The position numbers and the translations under genes were made by a program. Of a DNA stretch of 64,000 bases, positions 37,455 through 46,775 are shown piece by piece. The notes under the pieces are model-generated. The model ran no database searches. It saw only the letters and a program-made list of their open reading frames with translations, and had not been told where the DNA came from. This stretch comes from Paraburkholderia rhynchosiae (GTDB taxonomy: Bacteria > Pseudomonadota > Gammaproteobacteria > Burkholderiales > Burkholderiaceae). Every line of letters starts with the position of its first letter. Position 1 is the stretch's first letter. The stretch is taken from assembly GCF_002879865.1 (NCBI RefSeq), contig NZ_PNXY01000014.1, forward strand, positions 62,001 to 126,000. Reading direction: 5' to 3'.

Positions 37455-38747
37455 TTACTGACTGAACAAACGCCGCGTGGCCGGCGAACCCGCCGGAATA
37501 CCAGCCTGTTCCAGCTTCGCGTAGAGCGTCATCAACTGCTTTTCGATGGCGAGCAGAGCGGTCTCGGGCAGCGGACGGCGGCCGTCGTCGACCACCCGGC
37601 CGCCGATGCGCTCCGCCAACGACTTCGCGTAGTCGCACATCAGACGGAAAGGCAGGATGTCTTCATCGGCCACCGGCACGTCGAGCACCAGCGTGATCAT
37701 CTGGCCGCCCTTGTACGTGAGGTCGTCGCGCAGGAAATTCGTGTCGCCGAATTGCAGCATGAACACCGGGCTCTGGCGCCCGTCGAGCTTGACGAAACGC
37801 GTGCCGTCGCGCGAGAGCAGCAGGCCATCTTGCGATGCCACGGCCTGCACGTAGTTGGCCGACCACGGCGCGCCGTCGGAGAGCACGTTGATCGACAGCT
37901 GCGCGTCGCATTGCGCGGCGAAACCGTCGAGCTCACGCGCCATCGCGACCGTTTCGAGCATGTCGGGAAATTCCGGTGAGGCGTCGATCGCGTCGGCGAA
38001 CTGCTGCACGCCCGTCACGAACTCGGAGAATTCCAGCTCGTTGAGCGCACCGCTGCGATTGGCCAACTGCGCGGCGGCGCGCAACTCTTCATAACGCGCG
38101 CCGTTTTGCAGCAGCTCCCATGCGCCGCCCTCGAGCTTGCCTTCAATATGCACCGGCTTGCTGCCCGCGCGGCGCAGACGCTGCGCGAGCGGAATCACCT
38201 TGTCGCCGGCAACCGGTCCATTCAGACGAAGCGGCACGATGCAGTCGATGCGGCGATCGACGATAGCCGGCGGCGCCGACGAGATCGTTGTGGCGGCGGG
38301 CAGAATCGGCTCGTTCCGTTCGTCGGATTCACGCAGCTCTTGTGCTTTCGCTGCGTCCTGATCAGCCTCGGAAGCATCGCCGCCTTCTGCGCCATTCTCG
38401 GCTTCCATATAGCCGTTCGGCGTGGTCGTCTCTGCCTGAATATCGGCCGGCGTGTCGAGCGGCGCCGCGCCCACCGGCGCGCCAAAAGTCGGTTCGACGC
38501 GCGCCGACGCCTTATCGGCTGGCGCGTCCGCCCCGACCACCGGCGCGCGGCGCGTGGTCGGCCGGGCCGGTTCGATAAACGGACTCTGCTCCTGATGATC
38601 GTCGCGCGCCAAGCTTTCCGCGGTGTCCGCGGGCATCGGCCGCGGCATCTTGCGGCGCACTTTTGCGCTCTGCCACGCGTTGTATACGACCACGCCCCCG
38701 ACCACCACGGCACCTGCGCCGATCAAACCGAGTGTCAACTCGTCCAT
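37455..38747 (-). CDS. zipA: cell division protein ZipA-like
   Basis: 430 residues. A single N-terminal membrane anchor (LTLGLIGAGAVVVGGVVVYN) is followed by a basic stretch, a long Pro/Ala/Glu-rich disordered linker (about 40-170), then a globular domain to the end matching the ZipA C-terminal FtsZ-binding fold (DCIVPLRLNGPVAGDKVI through GRVVDDGRRPL). By family it tethers FtsZ polymers to the membrane at midcell. The smc-zipA-ligA order is conserved in proteobacteria and supports the call. The start is the ATG at 38747. Confidence 0.9.
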   Translation of the reverse strand: MDELTLGLIGAGAVVVGGVVVYNAWQSAKVRRKMPRPMPADTAESLARDDHQEQSPFIEPARPTTRRAPVVGADAPADKASARVEPTFGAPVGAAPLDTPADIQAETTTPNGYMEAENGAEGGDASEADQDAAKAQELRESDERNEPILPAATTISSAPPAIVDRRIDCIVPLRLNGPVAGDKVIPLAQRLRRAGSKPVHIEGKLEGGAWELLQNGARYEELRAAAQLANRSGALNELEFSEFVTGVQQFADAIDASPEFPDMLETVAMARELDGFAAQCDAQLSINVLSDGAPWSANYVQAVASQDGLLLSRDGTRFVKLDGRQSPVFMLQFGDTNFLRDDLTYKGGQMITLVLDVPVADEDILPFRLMCDYAKSLAERIGGRVVDDGRRPLPETALLAIEKQLMTLYAKLEQAGIPAGSPATRRLFSQ

Positions 38748-38865
38748 GCATGCTCCATCAGCAATTCTTTTATCCGCGCGGCTCTGCGCCCGCGCCACGT
38801 GTCGCGCGGCACTGGCCGCAGCGCTGAACGCGGGCGCCCGCGTTTCATCGATTCAAAACGAAAAC

Positions 38866-41800
38866 TTAAACGATATTCTGGGCGAAACCCGCGGCCGTTT
38901 CCATGTCGACGGCAACGATGCGCGACACGCCCTGCTCCTGCATCGTTACGCCGATCAGTTGCTGCGCCATTTCCATCGCGATCTTGTTGTGCGAGATGAA
39001 AAGGAACTGGGTTTTGTCCGACATTGCGCGCACCAGATTCGCGAAACGTTCGGTGTTGGCGTCGTCAAGCGGCGCGTCCACTTCGTCCAGCAGACAGAAC
39101 GGCGCAGGATTCAACTGGAACATCGCGAACACGAGTGCCGTGGCGGTCAGCGCTTTTTCGCCGCCCGACAGCAAATGGATCGTCGAATTCTTCTTGCCCG
39201 GAGGCTGCGCCATCACCTGCACGCCGGCGTCGAGAATTTCGTCGCCGGTCATGATCAGCTTCGCCTGACCGCCGCCGAAAAGACGCGGGAACAGTTCACC
39301 GAAATGACGGTTCACTTCGTCGAACGTGCCTTGCAACAGCGTGCGCGTTTCGGCGTCGATCTTGCGGATCGCGTCTTCGAGCGTTTCGATCGCGCTCGTC
39401 AAGTCGGCAGACTGCGAGTCGAGGAACGACTTGCGCTCCGTGGCCGCCTTCAGTTCGTCGAGCGCGGCCATGTTGACCGGACCGAGCGCAGTGATCGCGT
39501 TGTTGATGCGAGTGACTTCGCCCTGCAGATACGACGGCTTCATGTCCGGCGTGAGCTTGGCTTGCAACTCGGCCTCATCGACGCCGGCCGCCGCCAGTTG
39601 TTCGATGAACTGCTCGCCATTCAGCCGCGCGGCCTGTTCCTTCAGTTGCAATTCGTTGATGCGATCGCGCAGCGGCTGCAACGCGCGCTCGGCGGTCAAA
39701 CGCGTTTCGTCGGCGGCGCGCAACTTGGCGGTCAGGTCGTCCAGCTCGAGGCGAGCGGCATGCAGTGCCTCTTCCTTGACCGCGCGGATGTCGAGCGCGT
39801 CCTGCAAGCCCGTGTGAGCGGCCTGCTCGTTGATCGTTTCCAGTTCCGCGCGCGCGTCTTCGAGCGACGCCGCCACGCGCTCGCTCTGCTCATGCGCGAC
39901 CTGAATACTGCGCTTCAATTCGTCGATGCGATTCGCCATGTTGCGCGCGGCGAAGCGCGCGTCGGTCGCGGCGCGGTCGAGATCGCGCGCCTCGCCGCGC
40001 GCGGCGGTGAGCGCTTCATCGAGCGCCTCGAAAGCGAGTTGATGATCTTCGAAACGTGCCTGCAATTCCGCGAGTTCGCCGTCGTGACGCTCGAAGTTCG
40101 CTTCGGATTCGGCACGCATCGCGCGCTGTTCTTCGATCTGCGCGTTGATCTCTTCGAGCTCCTCGCGAATCTGCGTGCTGCGCTGCGTGTAACGCTCGTG
40201 CGCCTGCGTGAGCTTGAGCACGTCGAGTTGCAACGCATGCACGCGTTGCGTCGCGCGCTCGGCCTGCTGGCGCACGTCGGTCAGCACCTGCGCGGCTTGC
40301 GTGTGCGCGGCTTCGGCCCGGATCGCGGCGGCCTTCGCTTCATCGGCGAGGAGCGCCTGAGCGCGCACCTGACGCGCGAGATTTTCGATTTCCTGCTGAC
40401 GGGCCAGCATGCCGGCCTGTTCGGAATCGGCGGCATACAGTTGCACGCCGACGCGCGTCACCACATGTCCCGCCTTCACGACGAACGAGCCGCCTTCCGG
40501 CAATTGCGAGCGCATGCTAAGCGCCTGCTGCAGATCGTCGGCGACGAACGAAAGGCCGAGCCAGTCGTTGAGCACCGCGCGAATGCCGGCGTCGTCGATC
40601 CGCACCAGCGAGAGCAGCGGCCGCAAGGCAGGCGGCGCCGCGGCCGGCTGACCGGCGGCAGGTGGCGCGTAGAACGCGAGCTTGGCGGGCGGCGCGTCGG
40701 TCGCGAAAGCCTTGACCCAGTCGAGGTTCGACACTTCGAGCGCGGCGAGCCGCTCGCGCAGCACCGCTTCGAGCGCGGTTTCCCAACCGGCTTCGACGTG
40801 CAGCTTCTTCCACAGACGCGGCAGGCCGCCCAGCTCATGCTTTTCGAGCCACGGCTGAATCTTGCCTTCGGTCTGGACGTTTTCCTGCAACTGCTTGAGT
40901 GCGGCAAGACGCGCGTCGAGCTGATGGATCTGCGCGCTTTCCGTCTGCACGCGCTCCTGCGCGGCGCGCCGTTCAGCGTCCAGACGCGGCAGCGTTTCCT
41001 GCGCCTCAGCAAGGCGCGCCTGCGCGTCGTGCAGGATTTCTTCATGCTCGGCGAGTTGCATCCGCAGTGCTTCGAGCTGCGCTTCGTCCGGCGCGTCCAG
41101 ACCGCCCGCCTCCGACTTCAGCCGCTCATGACGCTGCTGCAACTGCTGCAATTGTTGATCGGCATTGCGCTGATGCGCGGCTTCGAGCTTGAGCGCCTGC
41201 TCGGTCTGCGCGATGCCGCCGCGCTCCGCGTTCAGTTCCGCTTGCGCATCGCGCCAGCGCGCTTCGAGCGCGGGCATTGCGTCGTGTTTCGCGGCGGCTT
41301 CTTCTTCGGCGAGCGCGGCCTTTTCTTCCGCGACGGCGAGTTGCTCTTCGGCGTCTTCGAGATCGCCTTGCGCTTTTTCAGCCTGTGACTGCCACTGCTC
41401 ACGCTGTGCGGTCAGCGCGGCGATCTGCGCCTGCACGCGGTTGCGCGATTCGACGATGAACTTGATCTCGGCTTCAAGCCGGCTGACTTCCGCATTCGCC
41501 TCGTAGAGCGCGCCTTGCGCGCCCTGCATGGCGTCGCTCGCCGAGTAATTCGCGACGCGCAGCGTTTCAAGCTGCGCTTCGACTTCGCGCAGCTTCGCGG
41601 TTTGCGCTTCGAGGTCGATCTGTGCCTGTTCGATTGCGCGCTGCTGACGTTCCTGCTCGCTGCCGGCCTCGTTCTTGCGCAACAGCCACAAGAGACGCTG
41701 CTTCTCTTCGCCGTCGGTCTGCAGTTCCTTGTAGCGCGTGGCGACTACCGCCTGCCCTTCGAGCTTCTCGAGATTCGTGCCCAGTTCACGGACGATGTCC

Positions 41801-42384
41801 TCGACCCGCGTCAGGTTTTCACGCGTGTCATGCAGACGGTTCTCGGTCTCGCGGCGGCGTTCCTTGTACTTCGATACGCCCGCGGCTTCTTCGAGAAACA
41901 CGCGCAGTTCTTCCGGCTTCGCTTCGATCAGGCGCGCGATCATGCCCTGCCCGATGATCGCGTAAGCGCGCGGCCCGAGACCGGTGCCGAGGAAGATGTC
42001 CTGAATGTCGCGGCGGCGTGCTGGCAGATTGTTGATGTAGTAGCTAGACGTGCCGTCGCGCGTGAGCACGCGCTTGACGGCGATCTCGGCATACTGGCCC
42101 CACTGGCCGGCAGCGCGGCCGTCGGCGTTGTCGAACACGAGTTCGACGCTGGCACGACTACCCGGCTTGCGCGCAGTCGAGCCATTGAAGATCACGTCCT
42201 GCATCGACTCGCCGCGCAGCTCGGAGGCGCGTGATTCGCCGAGCACCCAGCGCACGGCGTCGATAATGTTGGACTTGCCGCATCCATTCGGTCCGACCAC
42301 GCCGACTAGCTGGCCCGGAACCTGGAAATGCGTGGGATCGACGAATGACTTGAATCCAGCGAGTTTGATCGAGGTCAGACGCAC
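38866..42384 (-). CDS. smc: chromosome segregation protein SMC
   Basis: 1172 residues from a GTG start (VRLTSIKLAGFKSFVDPTHF). Walker A is GPNGCGKSNIIDAV at about 32-45. Two long coiled-coil arms flank a hinge at about 505-650. The C-terminal head holds the signature LLSGGEKALTA and Walker B FCLLDEVDAPLDD. It condenses and organises the chromosome with ScpA and ScpB, which are not encoded here. I chose the GTG at 42384 because the family begins M-R-L-x-x-I-K-L. In-frame codons upstream to 42543 encode no conserved sequence. Ala/Glu/Gln-rich coiled-coil composition generates very long false frames on the other strand. Confidence 0.98.
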   Translation of the reverse strand: MRLTSIKLAGFKSFVDPTHFQVPGQLVGVVGPNGCGKSNIIDAVRWVLGESRASELRGESMQDVIFNGSTARKPGSRASVELVFDNADGRAAGQWGQYAEIAVKRVLTRDGTSSYYINNLPARRRDIQDIFLGTGLGPRAYAIIGQGMIARLIEAKPEELRVFLEEAAGVSKYKERRRETENRLHDTRENLTRVEDIVRELGTNLEKLEGQAVVATRYKELQTDGEEKQRLLWLLRKNEAGSEQERQQRAIEQAQIDLEAQTAKLREVEAQLETLRVANYSASDAMQGAQGALYEANAEVSRLEAEIKFIVESRNRVQAQIAALTAQREQWQSQAEKAQGDLEDAEEQLAVAEEKAALAEEEAAAKHDAMPALEARWRDAQAELNAERGGIAQTEQALKLEAAHQRNADQQLQQLQQRHERLKSEAGGLDAPDEAQLEALRMQLAEHEEILHDAQARLAEAQETLPRLDAERRAAQERVQTESAQIHQLDARLAALKQLQENVQTEGKIQPWLEKHELGGLPRLWKKLHVEAGWETALEAVLRERLAALEVSNLDWVKAFATDAPPAKLAFYAPPAAGQPAAAPPALRPLLSLVRIDDAGIRAVLNDWLGLSFVADDLQQALSMRSQLPEGGSFVVKAGHVVTRVGVQLYAADSEQAGMLARQQEIENLARQVRAQALLADEAKAAAIRAEAAHTQAAQVLTDVRQQAERATQRVHALQLDVLKLTQAHERYTQRSTQIREELEEINAQIEEQRAMRAESEANFERHDGELAELQARFEDHQLAFEALDEALTAARGEARDLDRAATDARFAARNMANRIDELKRSIQVAHEQSERVAASLEDARAELETINEQAAHTGLQDALDIRAVKEEALHAARLELDDLTAKLRAADETRLTAERALQPLRDRINELQLKEQAARLNGEQFIEQLAAAGVDEAELQAKLTPDMKPSYLQGEVTRINNAITALGPVNMAALDELKAATERKSFLDSQSADLTSAIETLEDAIRKIDAETRTLLQGTFDEVNRHFGELFPRLFGGGQAKLIMTGDEILDAGVQVMAQPPGKKNSTIHLLSGGEKALTATALVFAMFQLNPAPFCLLDEVDAPLDDANTERFANLVRAMSDKTQFLFISHNKIAMEMAQQLIGVTMQEQGVSRIVAVDMETAAGFAQNIV

Positions 42385-42543
42385 GGCGATTTCGCTGTTT
42401 GAAAAGGGAAAATAATAGGTGGCTCGCAAAGGCCGCGCGAGCCGTTCGCCGATACAGCGACACGGCCCGCGCTCCCCGCCAACCCTCGGGATAAGGGCGC
42501 CGATTGCGCGCGCGTCGCGCATGCGTCGGCTAATGAGGGGCAA

Positions 42544-43548
42544 TCATACCATCGCGCGTGGGCGGTTCTTGCCGTCCTTATGGTCGCCGCGTTTGTCGAT
42601 GTCCGCCTCGCATGCAGTCGCGACGCCCGGGTCCTGATTGGCGGGATCGGGCGGCATTGTCTTCGTCCGATGCATCCAGCTGGACAGCGCCGATGCAAGC
42701 ACGATGCACGCGCCGCCCGCCCATTCGCGCGGGCCGGGTATCTCGCCGGCAAAGAGCCACGCGGACATGGCCGTGACCACGAGTTCGAACAGCATGATGA
42801 TCGACGCCCGGTTGGCCGGCACGCGCGCGAGCCCGTACTGCACAAGCATATTGTTCGACGCCAGCAGAAAACCGAGCCCGAGCACGAGCCACCCGGCGGT
42901 GCTGAGATGGGCGCCCGTGGGCGGCGCGGGCATCGCTTCGAACAGCGACGCGCAAGCGCTAAAAATCGCCGCGCCGCCGAAGATTGTCGCGGTGCGCATC
43001 TCCGGTTTCATCTGCGGCAACACGCGGCTCGTCTTGAGGATCAGAACGTTGCTCATCGCGAAGCCCATGCCGCCCGCGAGGCCCGCCCATTCGGCAAGAT
43101 TGCCGGGCAACGGGATGCCGAGTTGCGGCGACCACAGCATGGTCATCGCGCCGGCGAGCGACAGCGCGGCGAGACCCGCACCCGACCACGTCAGGCGTTC
43201 ATGCAGGATGAAGTGCGCGAAGAGCGCGGTCCACGCTGGCGTCAGATAGAAGAGCAGAAGCACGCGCATCACCTGCCCGTGGATCGATCCCCACACGAAG
43301 CCGAGATTCGTGATGCCCGCGGCGAGCGCGAGAGCCGGCAGCAGCCAATGCCAGCGCACGGTCTTGAGCGCCCGATGGCGCACCAGCAGCACGAACAGGC
43401 AACCGGCGGCGCTCGTCAGCGCGCTCGCGGCCGTGCCCGTGACACCGAGCGACGCGAGCATACGCAGCGGATACCAGATCATTCCCCACACCGAGGCGCC
43501 CAGCATGATCGCGAGCGTCGGCCAGCCTGTGCGAAGCCAGTTGCTCAT
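42544..43548 (-). CDS. EamA/DMT-superfamily transporter
   Basis: 334 residues from MSNWLRTGWPTLAIMLGASV, with about ten membrane segments forming two EamA repeats (GASVWGMIWYPLRML and later MLVQYGLARVPANRASIIML). The C-terminal about 40 residues are hydrophilic and charged, longer than usual. The substrate is unknown. I rejected an upstream in-frame extension of 64 Arg/Gln-rich residues. It lies 160 bases upstream of smc and might be co-transcribed with it, but no function links them. Confidence 0.85.
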   Translation of the reverse strand: MSNWLRTGWPTLAIMLGASVWGMIWYPLRMLASLGVTGTAASALTSAAGCLFVLLVRHRALKTVRWHWLLPALALAAGITNLGFVWGSIHGQVMRVLLLFYLTPAWTALFAHFILHERLTWSGAGLAALSLAGAMTMLWSPQLGIPLPGNLAEWAGLAGGMGFAMSNVLILKTSRVLPQMKPEMRTATIFGGAAIFSACASLFEAMPAPPTGAHLSTAGWLVLGLGFLLASNNMLVQYGLARVPANRASIIMLFELVVTAMSAWLFAGEIPGPREWAGGACIVLASALSSWMHRTKTMPPDPANQDPGVATACEADIDKRGDHKDGKNRPRAMV

Positions 43549-43820
43549 AGTGCCGGGCTCCCAGAGTCGGTGCTGGCGGCGGTGCAACTGCTGATCCCGC
43601 GGTTGGTTGTGCTGCCAAGGACTGCGGCGTTCCCGCGCCTGCTTTGTCCGGACATCTGCGCGACTGCTGCGTACATTGCTGCTCCTGCTTTGTTCCTGCC
43701 TTGTTCCTGGAAAGCCGTCCGCGGTCCGCGTCGTTCTCACTTTGGCGCATTGCCAGCGCCGCCTGGCGAGCAGTGCTGTCTGGGTGTTGTCCTGGCCGGT
43801 CGCGCCGCCTGGCCGCCGCG

Positions 43821-43885
43821 CTACCTGACTGTGCTACCTATCTGTGCTGCCTGGCTGCGCTCCGTGGCTCGGCTGCGCGGGCTGG
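43821..43885. repeat. degenerate 13-base tandem array
   Basis: Five successive 13-base units. Unit 1 is CTACCTGACTGTG, unit 2 is CTACCTATCTGTG (11 of 13 identical), and units 3-5 drift progressively (CTGCCTGGCTGCG and so on). Noncoding as far as I can see. Confidence 0.6.
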
Positions 43886-43984
43886 CAACGCTGCCCGACT
43901 GTGCCGCAGGTATCGCACGACGCCGCCGTCGACATAAGCCACGCCGCCACACCAGACTCGTCCGCGAGCCGCTGCGCGCCACGT

Positions 43985-43990
43985 TATAAT
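43985..43990 (+). promoter_or_regulatory. -10 element, probable dapC promoter
   Basis: Perfect TATAAT in an otherwise very GC-rich gap, 129 bases before the dapC start. No recognisable -35 lies 16-18 bases upstream. Confidence 0.4.
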
Positions 43991-44118
43991 CCTCTGCTCG
44001 CCGCCGCTGCCGTCCGACGCTGACGTCTTGCCGCCTCCGTCCCCCGGCCGGCCGGTCCGCAGCGCATGCGCCGGCCTGCATCCTTCTGCGTCCTCTTCGA
44101 TCAGGCTCGATCCGCCCA

Positions 44119-45336
44119 GTGAATCCGCTACTCGACTCCCTTCAGCCCTATCCGTTCGAAAAGCTTCGCGCGCTTTTCAAGGACGTCACGCCCGCCGCCG
44201 GCCTTGCACACATCAGCTTCGGCATCGGCGAACCCAAACATCCCACGCCCGCGCTGATACGTGATGCGGTGGTGGCTTCGCTCGGTGGTTTGTCCTCGTA
44301 TCCGGCCACTCTCGGCTCGCTGCCGTTGCGCGAGTCGATTGCGAACTGGGTCACGCAGCGCTACAGCCTGCCGCCCGTCGATCCCGCAACCCAGGTGCTG
44401 CCCGTGTCGGGCTCGCGTGAGGCGCTGTTCGCTCTCGCCCAGACTGTGATCGACCCCAGGCGCAGCGCCGAAGGTGAACCTGCGATCGTACTCTGTCCGA
44501 ACCCGTTCTACCAAATCTATGAAGGGGCGGCGATTCTCGCGGGTGCAGAGCCGTATTTCGTGAATAGCGGCCCGGCGCGCAACTTCGCGTGCGACTACTC
44601 TGCTGTGCCCGCCGACGTCTGGGCCCGCACGCAACTGCTGTACGTCTGCTCGCCTGGCAATCCGACGGGCGCGGTGCTGACGCTCGACGACTGGCGCGAA
44701 CTCTTCGCGCTGTCGGACCGTCACGGCTTCGTGATTGCCTCGGACGAGTGCTACTCCGAGATCTATTTTGACGAAGCCAATCCGCCGCTCGGCGGCCTTG
44801 AAGCCGCGCACAAGCTCGGCCGCGGCTACGAGCGGCTCGTCATGCTGTCGAGCCTGTCCAAGCGTTCGAACGTGCCGGGCATGCGCTCGGGCTTCGTCGC
44901 GGGCGACGCCGCCATCCTCAAGGACTTCCTGCTGTACCGCACCTACCACGGCGCCGCCTTGTCAACGGTGTATCAAAGCGCGAGCATCGCGGCCTGGAAC
45001 GACGAAGCGCATGTGCGCGAGAACCGCGAGAAATACGTGCAGAAGTTTGCCACCGTCACCCCGATGCTTGCCGAAGTGCTCGAAGTGCGCCTGCCGGACG
45101 CCGCGTTCTATCTGTGGGCGGACGTGTCGCGCACGGGCCTGACGGATACCGAGTTCGCCCAGCGTCTCTACGCCGACTATAATGTGACGGTTCTGCCGGG
45201 CTCTTTCCTCGCGCGCACCGCGCACGGCGTGAACCCCGGCCGCAATTTCGTGCGCATGGCGCTCGTCGCCGACGTCGACGAATGCACGCAAGGCGCACAA
45301 CGAATCGTCGATTTTTGCCGTGGGCTTGCGGGCTGA
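44119..45336 (+). CDS. dapC: succinyldiaminopimelate transaminase
   Basis: PLP-dependent fold type I aminotransferase making N-succinyl-LL-2,6-diaminopimelate in the lysine/meso-DAP pathway. It is 405 residues from a GTG start (VNPLLDSLQPYPFEKLRALF). It has the PLP-site Asp region, the CSPGNPTGAVLTLDDW motif, and the Schiff-base Lys at about 248 in SSLSKRSNVPGMRSGF. The family is close to aspartate aminotransferases; placement directly before dapD and near dapE identifies it as DapC. It is 111 bases upstream of dapD. Confidence 0.93.
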   Translation: MNPLLDSLQPYPFEKLRALFKDVTPAAGLAHISFGIGEPKHPTPALIRDAVVASLGGLSSYPATLGSLPLRESIANWVTQRYSLPPVDPATQVLPVSGSREALFALAQTVIDPRRSAEGEPAIVLCPNPFYQIYEGAAILAGAEPYFVNSGPARNFACDYSAVPADVWARTQLLYVCSPGNPTGAVLTLDDWRELFALSDRHGFVIASDECYSEIYFDEANPPLGGLEAAHKLGRGYERLVMLSSLSKRSNVPGMRSGFVAGDAAILKDFLLYRTYHGAALSTVYQSASIAAWNDEAHVRENREKYVQKFATVTPMLAEVLEVRLPDAAFYLWADVSRTGLTDTEFAQRLYADYNVTVLPGSFLARTAHGVNPGRNFVRMALVADVDECTQGAQRIVDFCRGLAG

Positions 45337-45447
45337 CTCGCGGCCTTAGGTTCGCAACAGGTTCGCTGCTACGTTGGCGGTTTCGCAGCGAACGCTCTGC
45401 GCACCGCCTCCCTTCTTCAGACTTCAACTCTTCAGAAAAGCACGCAT

Positions 45448-46275
45448 ATGTCGCAACAACTTCAGAGCATCATCGACACCGCCTGGGAAAACCGCACCGA
45501 CCTGTCGCCCAAGGCCGCGCCCGCCGACGTGCGCGAAGCCGTCGCCCACGCCATCGAGCAACTGGATAAGGGCGCGCTGCGCGTCGCTGAAAAGAAGGAC
45601 GGCGACTGGGTCGTCAATCAGTGGCTGAAGAAAGCCGTGCTGCTGTCGTTCCGCCTGGAAGACAACGCGCCGATGCCGGCCGGCGGCTACAGCCAGTTCT
45701 ACGACAAGGTGCCGTCGAAGTTCGCCAACTACACCGCTGAAGACTTCGCCGCCGGCGGCTTTCGCGTCGTGCCGCCCGCCATCGCGCGCCGCGGCTCGTT
45801 CATCGCGAAGAACGTCGTGCTGATGCCGTCGTACACCAACATCGGCGCGTACGTCGACGAAGGCACGATGGTCGACACGTGGGCAACCGTCGGTTCCTGC
45901 GCGCAGATCGGCAAGAACGTGCACCTGTCGGGCGGCGTGGGCATCGGCGGCGTGCTGGAGCCGCTGCAGGCGAACCCGGTCATCATCGAAGACAACTGCT
46001 TTATCGGCGCGCGTTCCGAAGTGGTCGAAGGCGTGATCGTCGAAGAAAATTCGGTGATTTCGATGGGCGTGTACCTCGGCCAGAGCACCAAGATTTACGA
46101 CCGCGAAACCGGCGAAGTCACGTACGGCCGCATTCCGGCGGGCTCGGTCGTGGTGGCCGGCAACCTGCCGTCGAAGGACGGCTCGCATAGCCTCTACTGC
46201 GCCGTAATCGTCAAGAAGGTCGACGCAAAGACGCGTGCGAAGGTCGGCCTGAACGAGCTGCTGCGAGGCGACTGA
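45448..46275 (+). CDS. dapD: 2,3,4,5-tetrahydropyridine-2,6-dicarboxylate N-succinyltransferase
   Basis: Succinylates tetrahydrodipicolinate, the step before DapC. It is 275 residues: an N-terminal helical domain (MSQQLQSIIDTAWENR), a hexapeptide-repeat left-handed beta-helix over about 105-235 (IGAYVDEGTMVDTWATVGSC, then HLSGGVGIGGVLEPLQANP), and a short C-terminal strand region. Its TGA stop shares one base with the following ATG (TGATG), coupling the ArsC-like gene. Confidence 0.98.
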   Translation: MSQQLQSIIDTAWENRTDLSPKAAPADVREAVAHAIEQLDKGALRVAEKKDGDWVVNQWLKKAVLLSFRLEDNAPMPAGGYSQFYDKVPSKFANYTAEDFAAGGFRVVPPAIARRGSFIAKNVVLMPSYTNIGAYVDEGTMVDTWATVGSCAQIGKNVHLSGGVGIGGVLEPLQANPVIIEDNCFIGARSEVVEGVIVEENSVISMGVYLGQSTKIYDRETGEVTYGRIPAGSVVVAGNLPSKDGSHSLYCAVIVKKVDAKTRAKVGLNELLRGD

Positions 46276-46640
46276 TGGCGCGCGGCACCAAAACTGTCGT
46301 CTACGGTATTCCGAACTGCGACACCGTGAAGAAAGCGCGGGTGTGGCTTGAAGAGCACGGCGTGGAGTTCGAGTTTCACGACTTCAAGAAGGCTGGTGTG
46401 ACCGAGCCGCTCGTGCAGGACTGGCTGAAGGACGTGAAGCTCGACGCGTTGCTGAACCGTCGCGGCACCACGTGGCGCGGCCTGTCGGACGACATGAAGG
46501 CGGCTGCGGACACGCAGCCGGGCGCGATTGCGTTGATGATCCACAAGCCGTCGGTCATCAAGCGGCCGGTGCTCGTGGTCAACGGACGCGTCAAGTCGCT
46601 CGGTTTTTCCGCGGAAGAATATGCGGCGCTGTTCGCTTAA
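46275..46640 (+). CDS. ArsC-family (YffB/Spx-like) thioredoxin-fold protein
   Basis: 121 residues, thioredoxin fold of the ArsC/Spx group, with the single Cys in YGIPNCDTVKKARVWLEE and the LLNRRGTTWRGLSD and HKPSVIKRPVLVVNG blocks. This matches the YffB subgroup rather than true arsenate reductases, and there are no ars genes nearby. E. coli yffB is likewise next to dapE, so a link to this locus is conserved though the role is unknown. It overlaps dapD by one base. Its end carries the first copy of a triplicated palindrome. Confidence 0.9.
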   Translation: MARGTKTVVYGIPNCDTVKKARVWLEEHGVEFEFHDFKKAGVTEPLVQDWLKDVKLDALLNRRGTTWRGLSDDMKAAADTQPGAIALMIHKPSVIKRPVLVVNGRVKSLGFSAEEYAALFA

Positions 46641-46685
46641 GCGCGGTCTCTTCGCTTGAGCGCTGCGCTGTTCGCTTAAGCGCGG
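46626..46685. repeat. triplicated palindromic repeat after the ArsC-like gene
   Basis: Three copies of a 19-20-base unit with core TTCGCTTAAGCGC, starting at 46632, 46651 (one change, TTCGCTTGAGCGC) and 46671. The outer two share 21 identical bases (46626-46646 and 46665-46685). Each perfect copy contains the 10-base palindrome CGCTTAAGCG. The first overlaps the stop codon of the ArsC-like gene. Confidence 0.9.
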
Positions 46686-46710
46686 CCTCGCCGCGTTGCC
46701 TGAAAGCTGT

Positions 46711-46748
46711 TGCCGGCTGCGGTGCATCACCGCCTGCCGGCATTTTTT
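46711..46748 (+). terminator. strong terminator just upstream of dapE
   Basis: TGCCGGCTGCGGTG / CACCGCCTGCCGGCA stem with a 3-base loop and a T6 tract, ending 28 bases before the dapE start. It closes the dapC-dapD-arsC-like transcript and implies dapE is expressed by read-through or regulated anti-termination. Confidence 0.85.
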
Positions 46749-46775
46749 CATTTCCAAGTGGCTTGTACTGAATCC

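Larger units (their letters stand above)
43549..44118. other. 570-base gap upstream of dapC
   Basis: No convincing gene. It contains pyrimidine-rich sequence with a duplicated TTTGTTCCTG-like word around 43690, a degenerate 13-base tandem array at 43821-43885, and a -10 TATAAT at 43985-43990 that probably serves dapC. Confidence 0.55.

Noticed and set aside
38623..41388. 921-codon plus-strand open frame opposite smc
   Set aside because: Composition artefact of GC-rich codons antisense to the coiled-coil and head domains of smc; His/Arg/Leu-rich with no domain, and smc is unambiguous on the other strand.
46275..46640. ArsC-like gene as an arsenate reductase
   Set aside because: Belongs to the YffB/Spx-like subgroup by motif layout and dapE linkage; no ars operon genes nearby.
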